Positions 56,940-64,000 of a DNA stretch of 64,000 nucleotides are shown one piece after another (position 1 is the stretch's first letter; every line of letters begins with the position of its first letter). The stretch is from Guillardia theta CCMP2712. Lineage: Eukaryota > Cryptophyceae > Pyrenomonadales > Geminigeraceae. Location: positions 552,528 through 616,527 of the forward strand of contig NW_005434655.1 in assembly GCF_000315625.1 (NCBI RefSeq), given 5' to 3'. Below the pieces are notes generated by a model. The model saw only the letters and a list, made by a program, of their open reading frames with translations, was not told the DNA's origin and ran no database searches. The translations under genes were made by a program, and so were the position numbers.

Positions 56940-58150
56940 TTGTCTCAGTGAGTTTGTTTGAGAGAGCAGGGGCGTGGCAGTAGTACGGTAGTATTAGTGT
57001 GAGGATGAAACAGGCAGCACTCAGGGTGGTAGAGGTTGTTGTCTTGAGTTTGTTTGAGAGAGCAGACGGTGTGCGTCCAAGGAAGTAGTGCAGCTCCGAG
57101 GACACACGTGAGGCTTCGGGACGCAAGCGCCCGGGTGAAGCCTCCCGCGAGAGAAATTGAGTTAATCTCGAAGGGGCATTGCCCCTGTATCAGAGATTAA
57201 GCTGATAAGAACAGATACTACACTTGATCTTAGCCAAAAGGCCGAGAAGGTATGAGCTTTCTCCGCCCCCCTCCTCCCCCCTCCTTCCCCTCTCCCTTCT
57301 GCCCCCGTCTCCGATGGCGGGCCCTTGTCCTCTACCCCCACCCCTCGCATCGTCACTCCAAATCACCCCTCCTCCTCCACCTCCTCCCTCTACCCTCCAA
57401 ACTTGTTGGTGGCGGTAGGGGAGGTCACCGCCCGAGGCCTGACGCTCATGGCCGCAGGCTCCTCTGCGTTGATCTGCGGTATGGGGGCAGGCTCGCATGC
57501 TAAAGGGGGAGGAGCGAGGGTCTAGAGCTCCCTCTCAGCATTGCACGCAGCCCTACCTCCTGGTCCAGCCTGAGAGCAGCTTCATGCGCCAGACATAGTT
57601 GGCAGAGCCAGGACATCGGGAGGGGGAGGAGATGGGGGAGGGGGAGGAGAGGAGACATGACAGACATGGCACGTGGTAGTGGGGTTGAAGTGGAGGCTAG
57701 GGGCGGGTCGGCGAGAAGGGAGGTGGACGGTGGGACTGAGGTGTTGGAGGGACGAGAGGTGAACTAGGTACCAAGGAGCAGGGACTTAGAGACCAGTTCC
57801 CTAGTATGATCGTCTCATCTCGTTGGAAGTTGTGCTATGTAGAGCACCAAAACCATGCATTGTCACTAGACTGCATCTCTCAGTACACTGGTATGGACTG
57901 GACAGAATACAATCACAGATAATGTACATTAGGTCACTAACGCGAGTCACAATTAGAAGGGGGAGGGGGAGGAGAGGAGACATGACATACATGGCACGTG
58001 AAAGGGCTGGAGGAGGGGATCGGGAGGGATCAGCTTGATGAGTGGAGCATTGTGGCAGTGGGGTGTTGGAGGGACGAGAGGTGAACTGGGTATCCCACCT
58101 GCCATGGCACTGATGCAGATCTGGAGGTATGGAAGGGAGCAGGGACTCAT
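56940..58150. repeat. Left arm of the U2 inverted repeat
   Basis: Reverse-complement copy of 61495-62520. Identity is clear from the U2 3' satellite (56940-57067) through U2 and its upstream flank to about 57675 and again at 57790-57955. A segment missing from that alignment (GGAGGGACGAGAGGTGAAC...GGAGGTATGG) reappears out of order at 57960-58150, so this arm was rearranged after duplication. Confidence 0.8.
57068..57253 (-). ncRNA. U2 spliceosomal snRNA
   Basis: The minus strand from 57253 reads ATACCTTCTCGGCCTTTT, then GTGTAGTATCTG, the invariant branch-site recognition element of U2, followed by TCTTATCAGCTTAATCTC (stem IIa region). An Sm-like pyrimidine stretch, a long GC-rich stem and a terminal stem-loop with GCACTACTTCC complete it. 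The 186 nt match the second copy at 62225-62410. The 3' end is estimated from similarity to the stem IV region. Confidence 0.95.
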
Positions 58151-58163
58151 TGACCTAGCCCAG

Positions 58164-58412
58164 CAAAAGAATACACGCGAAGCCAAAAATAAGATCGTTC
58201 CTGTCAGCGAGAAGTCCAATCAAATCCCCAAGATCCAAGAAGTCGAGGAAACTTCTTGGGATCTCAGGCGGTGAGCTTGTTGCGATGTGTTGTCGGATAG
58301 TCCTGAGCGCGATGCTGACTTTGTGATTGATCAGAAGGGTTACGAGCTGCCGACGGAGAGGACCAGAGGGAGTGCGCTGGAAGGGGAAGGCAACAGACGA
58401 CTATCTTTGCCC
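58164..58412 (+). pseudogene. Partial copy of the DHHC gene 3' half
   Basis: Nearly identical to the reverse complement of about 51870-52115. It retains coding sequence around NKIVPVSEKSNQIPKIQEVE, the 64-nt intron and the start of the last exon, so it is a DNA-level copy, not a retrocopy. A 25-nt deletion just before the intron donor breaks the frame. There is no promoter or DHHC motif. It is fused directly to the rearranged end of the U2 repeat arm. Confidence 0.88.
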
Positions 58413-58659
58413 GCCTTCCTTTCAAGTTTGCCACGGTCTGCCACGAAGCCGGGCGGATGGAACAAAAGGCTCACAGGATTCCGCGGCTGGTGTCATTTTG
58501 TCCTCCGAGTTCTTTTGGTAAGTAGTATGTTGACGGTTATCTCCCACCGTGACTCTAAACTATCGGTTAGATATCACACTGCCTCTGCGGCTCACTGCGC
58601 TCAGTGCCACTTATTCAACTCGGAGGCGAGAGACTATCATAGTATCATTGTATGATTAT

Positions 58660-59600
58660 CGGACCCGCCGGCCCGGGGCGGAGGCTGCCCGGGCAGGCAA
58701 CTTCCGGGGCCGACGCGCCGAGTTCGGGACCGTGACGGTCGGACTCGCGGCGCGTCGACTCGTGACTCTCAGCCTGTGAGTGCCGCTGCTGAGTGCGGCG
58801 GTCACCGTGGCACCGTGGCAGACGGTGAGGCCCAGGCCCGCTCAGCAGTGGTGGGCCGCGGCCGCCGACTCGGGCCTGGCTGCCCAGTGGCAGTAGCGAC
58901 TAACTGCCGCACGGCGGCAGTGCGGCCTCTCCGACGAGCAGCCGCCGACCCGGTGCTGGGCCGGCTCGGGGGGGCCGGGCGGCGGTCGGAGGCCGCCGAG
59001 TCAGTGACTCTGCGGCGGGAAAATCATTGAAAGGCTCAGCCGACCAGATGGTACGCGGCGGGGAGCGCGGCACTGCATCACTGATACACTGTGACACGAT
59101 CCGATCACTGGCATCCATGCACTCAGTCCGACGACTCCGGGCCGCACCAGTGCACGGCCGCCGGGCGGCCGAACTTTCAAGACGGTCATTGACAGTGAGG
59201 CCCGGGCACACTGACAGTCACTGAGTGACTCGGGTGACGTTTTTAAAAGGTAATACTAAGTTTATTAGTTTTCCTCCTGGCCCCCTTCTCTCCCCGAGGA
59301 CTGGTACTGAAGATAAGTAGGGATAGAAGCACATAAAATATTTTAGTTGTACCAGTTCCAATAAAAAACTTTTTGGTCCAAGAAAAGGGGTCTGAAAAAC
59401 AGGGCGAAGAGGGGTAGGTGGATGACTCACAAGTAAAGGTACCAAAAGAGGTACTTCCTGGGGAAACCAGAGGGTAGGGGTGGGAATTACCAAGGCTTGC
59501 ATCGGGGGTAGTTTGAAAGCTGAACAAAGGGGGTGAAGATGACTTCAAGACGTGAGAAGGGGTAGTTTGCTAGAGGAGCGATGGGGTGCAGGGGGTAGTA
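58660..59600. other. Two-part island upstream of the lipase gene
   Basis: The GC block 58660-59240 (CCGCCG, GGCCCGG, CAGTGAC words) ends in GACGTTTTTAAAAGGTAAT, a bridge like TTTTAAAGGTAAT at 3056. The G-rich tract is 59400-59600 (GGGGTAGG, GGGGTAGT). From 59600 to 59985 is ordinary sequence with a likely spliced leader region. Confidence 0.6.
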
Positions 59601-59985
59601 CGACGCCAGTGGGAGGAATAGAGGCGTGGCGATCGGGGGCGGAGAGGAGGCATACAGAAAGGTTAACTCTGCTTGAACGCAACCTCCAACTCCCCTGCCT
59701 CCCCTGCACCCTCTTACTGGAACCCCCCCCCCCCCTTGCAAGTTTACATTCACAACTACCCGATCTTTCCCTCCCAAGTAAGGTGGAGTTGTGAATTGAG
59801 TTCTTTTGAACCTGGAGGCTCTCGCAATACCGGTTGGACCGTACGACGAACGCGCGGCTTTCAGCTGGTTCGTGCTCAGAGACTCATCTTTAGGTTCTGT
59901 ATGTGCTTAATGGCTGAAGTCGGAGATCAATAGGACTGGGTCAGATCTTCTTGCAACCTGCCAAGTCTTTTGATCGGATTTAACA

Positions 59986-61495
59986 ATGACCAACCATCGC
60001 AAAAGGCTTGCCGATGAAGCATGGAATTTCCTAAGAGATAAATGGCATAAGAATTTCAAGAGACATTCCAGCTCGCAGATGTCATGGAATACACACCCTT
60101 TGAACAAGGATGGCAGATGGCATGCTGGAAAGTCCGTTGCTTTGTTCGGATCCTGCTTTGCCCTGTCTTGTAATTTTTCTACTGGCAATATCGGCCGCTA
60201 CTCGAGCTCACATAAACCCAAAAATGATGAAGTGGGCAGTTTTCCCATGAGTGACTTCTTTCAAGTAGCGGCCACGGAGGAAGATGACCCCACATGGAAG
60301 TTGATTCACTGGTACGCCAGATTCGCCAACCTCTGTGGATCGAAGCGGAAGGAAAGAGAAACAGAAGTGCGAGAGCTTTTCGATGAAGAGGCTCGATCCA
60401 ACCGATCAGATGCCGATCAGACTTTCGTCCAAGGCACCAGAGATGTCGATGTATCTGTTGTAAGAGCGCCTGAAACTCAGGGGCTTGCAGTTGTATCCGT
60501 CGACCAGGGTCGGGATAGAGCGGTCATAGCTGTTCGTGGTTCTGTTTGTGCAACGAATTTTGTGCAAGCATGCAAAGTTTGGCCTCGAAAGGAATCGTTG
60601 ATACAAGATGTCAGCTTTCATACAGGTTTCGCAGAGGTTGCAGATGAATTGATGGTTGAAATTCTCCCTAAATTAAACAAGGATATGAGGATCAGTTTGA
60701 CGGGGCACAGTCTGGGAGGTGCGGTTTCAACTATACTTGGAATGAGGCTCAAGACAATGGGTTACAATGTCAATGAGATCGTGATCTTCGGGTCTCCGAA
60801 ATACGTTTGGGGCGACTCTGATAGGTTGGTGAATTCCTCTCTTTCGGTCCTCAGGATTGAGCATCACTTGGATCCTGTATGCTCATTTCCATCACACCCT
60901 GTGATCAGCTTGTCAGGACACGCTCGGGCTTACTTCTCGGAGCTTAATGGGATAGCCAGGGCAGGGTTGGTTCATAAGGGGTCGTTTATCTCGGACAATC
61001 TAGCTTCTGCTGACCAAAATCTATCCTGTGGCGGACATCTTATTTTTGGACCAATTGAACAGCATTGTGAGTGGGTGTCTGCCGATCCCATTCTTGGTTT
61101 CGAAATTCCGCAGTCACAGTCATCTTTGGCATTCGTTGGCTATCAGGTTATTATCTTTGCTTGTCTGCATAACATGGTTGTGACTTGTTGTTTCCAGCAC
61201 GTCGGACAGAAGTTGGTAATAGGCAAGGAATCCCAAGGTATACCGAGTCCGCTCCTGAATGCCAGCAACTGATTTCTGAATAGATATGAACACAGCGCCG
61301 AACATGCAGAGCGGGATGGCTGCACATCGTTTGAACAGCTACATATCGCATACGCATTTGCTCTCTGGCGCTGCAATGCATCCACAAGTTGTGGACCAAG
61401 TTCTCCGGCTAGGCGCAACCGCTGAACAGATGCCACTGGGTGACTATGGAGACATTGGATCCGTCGCACCAATGCCTGGAACCTTCATGTTCTAA
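59986..61495 (+). CDS. Lipase class 3 family protein
   Basis: Exons 59986-61146, 61198-61237 and 61284-61495; phases agree, 470 aa. The alpha/beta-hydrolase nucleophile elbow LTGHSLGGA has its Ser near residue 241. It is preceded by RAVIAVRGS (oxyanion-loop strand), HTGFAEVADELM, and followed by EIVIFGSPKYVWG and EHHLDPVCSFPS, whose Asp and later His (HARAYF or VHKGSF region) could complete the triad. It would hydrolyse acylglycerol or galactolipid esters; the substrate is unknown. No signal peptide is seen; a weakly hydrophobic stretch lies near residues 50-62. The first intron is 51 nt and in frame, so retention would add 17 residues. The stop is at the boundary of the right U2 repeat arm. 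Confidence 0.88.
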
Positions 61496-62520
61496 TTGTG
61501 ATTCGCACTAGTGACCTAATGTACATTATCTGTGATTGTATTCTGTCCAGTCTATACCAGTGTACTGAGAGATGCAGTCTAGTAACAACGCATGGTTTTG
61601 GTGCTCTACATAGCACAACTTCCAACGAGATGAGACGATCATACTAGGGAACTGGTCTCTGAATCCCTGCTCCCTGCCATACCTCCAGATCTGCATCAGT
61701 GCCATGGCAGGTGGGATACGTTCACCTCTCGTCCCTCCAACACCCCACTGCCACAATCCTCCACTCATCAAGCTGATCCCTGCTGATCCCTCCCTCCTCC
61801 AGCCCTTTCACGTGCCATGTCTGTCATGTCTCCTCTCCTCCCCCTTCCCCATCTCCTCCCCCTCCCGACCTCCTGGCTCTGCCAACCATGTCTGGCGCAT
61901 GAAGCTGCTCTGGACCAGGAGGTAGGGCTGCGTGCAATGCTGAGAGGGAGCTCTAGACCCTCGCTCCTTCCCCCTTAGCATGCGAGCCTGCCCTCATACC
62001 GCAGATCAAGGCAGAAGAGCCTGCGGCCATGAGCGTCAGGCCTCGGGCGGTGACCTCCCCTACCGCCACCAACAAGTTTGGAGGGTAGAGGGAGGAGGTG
62101 GAGGAGGAGGGGTGATTTGGAGTGACGATGCGAGGGGTGGGGGTAGAGGACAAGGGCCCGCCATCGGAGACGGGGGCAGAAGGGAGAGGGGAAGGAGGGG
62201 GGAGGAGGGGGGCGGAGAAAGCTCATACCTTCTCGGCCTTTTGGCTAAGATCAAGTGTAGTATCTGTTCTTATCAGCTTAATCTCTGATACAGGGGCAAT
62301 GCCCCTTCGAGATTAACTCAATTTCTCTCGCGGGAGGCTTCACCCGGGCGCTTGCGTCCCGAAGCCTCACGTGTGTCCTCGGAGCTGCACTACTTCCTTG
62401 GACGCACACCGTCTGCTCTCTCAAACAAACTCAAGACGACAACCTCTACCGCCATGAGTGATACCAGCGTCATCCTCACACTAATACTACTACTGCCACG
62501 TCTTTGCTCTCTCAAACAAA
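61495..62520. repeat. Right arm of the U2 inverted repeat
   Basis: Reverse-complement counterpart of 56940-58150, starting at the lipase stop codon (TAATTGTGATTCGCACTAGT) and running through U2 into its 3' satellite. The enclosed spacer is about 3.3 kb. Confidence 0.8.
62225..62410 (+). ncRNA. U2 spliceosomal snRNA
   Basis: Starts ATACCTTCTCGGCCTTTT and contains GTGTAGTATCTG, the branch-point pairing element, then CAGCTTAATCTC and the downstream stem-loops. It is 186 nt, the same length as the other copy. Both copies share upstream and downstream flanks, so transcription signals were duplicated too. No canonical USE/PSE was recognised. Confidence 0.95.
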
Positions 62521-62650
62521 CTCAAGACAACACCCCTACTACCCTGAGTGCTACCACCTTCATCCTCACACTAATACTACTACTGCCACCCCCCTGCTCT
62601 CTCAAACAAACTCGAGACAAAAACCGTGACCACTTGAGTGCTTCATCTGC
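62414..62650. repeat. Satellite of about 90 nt directly 3' of U2
   Basis: TGCTCTCTCAAACAAACTC recurs at 62414, 62505 and 62595, then in changed form at 62648. Each unit continues with a CTACCNCCATGAGTG/CTAATACTACTACTGCCAC body. The mirror copy 3' of the other U2 gene carries the same units in more decayed form. Confidence 0.88.
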
Positions 62651-63113
62651 TCTCTCGAAAAAGTCACAAGACAACACCAGTCACGGTACCACCATGCTCT
62701 CCACACTGATCATTGCGACTCTGACACGGTGGTCACCCCCTGCTCTCTCACTCACACTAAGCGGCCAACTTACTACGGTACAAGACTGCCATATGACAGT
62801 GAGTGCTCAGGGTGTTGGTGCGAAAACGAACCGGCCGGTCAGCTGCTGATAGCAGCGATGTTTGTTTGTGTGTTTCTTTGTGGGAGTCTTCGGCCGCCAG
62901 TACCTTGCCGTACCGTACGGTTGTGATGCTGTCAGGAGAGGAAGAGACGGTGTGTGCTTACAGCCCTAGAAGGTGTCTGGTCGCCTGTGATTCATGTCAT
63001 ACTTGTGTTTATTGTCTTGATTGCATCTTCACTTCACTTTCGCCTTGTTCCTCCTCATTTCCTGTCCTCCTCTCTCTCTCTTCCTCCTTCTCATGGTCCC
63101 TTCCATACCATCT
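62651..63113. other. No gene recognised
   Basis: Continues from the satellite into a mixed region with GGTACGG words, then CTCTTCC-rich sequence. Nothing coding could be supported. Confidence 0.35.
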
Positions 63114-64000
63114 TCAGGTCATCAGGAACTTCATCCTCCTCTCCGACACTCTCGCCTCCCCATGGCTGTGACGGGGCTCAGGCGGGGGTGGCAGGGGGGG
63201 GCTCTCAGCAGAGACGCTGTCGGTAGAGGAGCTCATCCGGTCCACAGCAGGAGACGACTGCGAGCTCTGACGTCCTTGCTTGCTGTGCTCCTGCCTCTCC
63301 CTCTGCTCCTGCCTCTCCCTCTGCTCCTGCCTCTCCCTCTGCTCCTGCCTCTCCCTCTGCTCCTGTAGATCCTTGGAGTCCCGTCTGTAAACCTGCTGCT
63401 TTCCTCCCTGTCCTCTTCCTTCCTCGTCCTGGTCATGCTCGTGCAGCAGGCGCTCTGCAGAAGAAGTCAGCGAGCGATCGGAGGAGGGAAAGGAAGCTTG
63501 CCTGTGATCTTGGATACGCGGGAGGAGGGGCGGGAGGGGTGGGAGGACGGGGAGGCAGAGGCCCTGGAGCTCTTGGAGGTGATAGAGGAAGCGAGGGAGG
63601 CAGCGGACTGGCAGGAGATGCTTGGGCTTTCGGTCCACTCCTTTCCTGCTCACAGGAAGAAGACTTGAGACAACGAGAGAGCAGCAGCGCAGAGAGACAG
63701 GGGAGGGGGAAGGGGAGAAGAAGGGGGGGAGGAGGAAGAGAGAAAAGGAAAGGGCCAAGTAGAGGGAGAAAGGAGGTAGGAAGAGGAAGAAGAAAGTGAG
63801 GGAGGGGAGGGGAAGGGATAAGAGGGGGGGGGGGGGAAAGGAAGGGGAAAGGAAAAGGAAGGGGGAAAGGAAGGAGGAGGGGGAGCCGTACAAGAGGAAA
63901 TCGGGTCTGACCTGGTGAACTCTAGCCCAAACGCCGATAGCTTCCGATTGGCTAATGGGAGAGAAACCCAACGTCAGAATTTTTCTAACCAGGGTTCTTT
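63114..64000 (-). CDS. Partial repeat-rich protein gene running off the right edge
   Basis: Minus-strand open sequence ending ERRMKFLMT at a TGA (63114). It contains RLLHEHDQDEEGRGQGGKQQ, then five near-perfect QEQRER units (18-nt tandem repeat, 63293-63365), then a Ser/Pro tail. A likely upstream exon (about 63921-63971, SPISQSEAIGVWARVHQ followed by GTCAGACC) implies an intron and 5' continuation beyond the window. The central part is proline/leucine-rich and may be read in another frame. I do not recognise the protein. Confidence 0.4.
   Translation of the reverse strand, partial: RTLVRKILTLGFSPISQSEAIGVWARVHQVRPDFLLYGSPSSFLSPFLFLSPSFPPPPLLSLPLPSLTFFFLFLPPFSLYLALSFSLFLLPPFFSPSPSPVSLRCCSLVVSSLLPVSRKGVDRKPKHLLPVRCLPRFLYHLQELQGLCLPVLPPLPPLLPRIQDHRQASFPSSDRSLTSSAERLLHEHDQDEEGRGQGGKQQVYRRDSKDLQEQRERQEQRERQEQRERQEQRERQEHSKQGRQSSQSSPAVDRMSSSTDSVSAESPPLPPPPEPRHSHGEARVSERRMKFLMT

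Noticed and set aside
62352-62849. 165-codon frame downstream of the right U2 gene
   Set aside because: Begins inside U2 and runs through the 90-nt satellite; it has no family resemblance.

Overview
The window is nuclear DNA of a eukaryotic alga. Every protein gene that can be followed is cut by very short GT-AG introns, mostly 44-65 nt. Coding DNA is GC-rich, two U2 snRNA genes and a eukaryotic tRNA-Asn are present, and one protein (40554-41933) has an N-terminus resembling the layered signal plus transit peptides of complex plastids. Intron size, gene families and that presequence suggest a cryptophyte such as Guillardia; this is inference, not a database result. A 100-N assembly gap lies at 35610-35709.

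Layout. 1002-15500: DNAJC7-like TPR/J protein, a coiled-coil protein, an importin-7/8-like receptor (14 exons) and a PH + voltage-gated channel + EF-hand protein. 16443-19785: a large palindrome with a nearly identical RWP-RK gene on each arm, abutting an uncharacterised 718-aa gene. 22385-28121: an SK-like channel whose pore lacks GYG, a 17-exon MORN protein and a PHD-CXC fusion. 29577-37081: a small basic protein, tRNA-Asn(GUU), an unrecognised 11-exon gene and a WD40 (WDR18/IPI3-like) gene whose long intron holds LRR debris and the gap. 38617-46980: a FAM151 (DUF2181) homologue, a probable thylakoid-lumen protein, a two-PDZ protein and a membrane-anchored RING-H2 protein. 47175-52859: a 1055-aa LRR/coiled-coil protein and a DHHC palmitoyltransferase. 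56940-62640: inverted repeats each carrying a U2 gene, enclosing a fragment copied from the DHHC gene and a class 3 lipase. The right edge cuts a repeat-rich gene.

Genes are largely paired tail to tail. Five convergent pairs are separated by only about 140-425 bp. On the 5' sides of genes lie recurring two-part islands: a CCGGGC/GTGAC/TACGGTA-rich GC block next to a CCCTACCCC/GGGGTAGGG tract. No convergent gap contains one. These islands are the most unusual feature of the window and are not explained by any repeat family I recognise. Exon coordinates were built by hand from splice signals, reading-frame phase and family resemblance.
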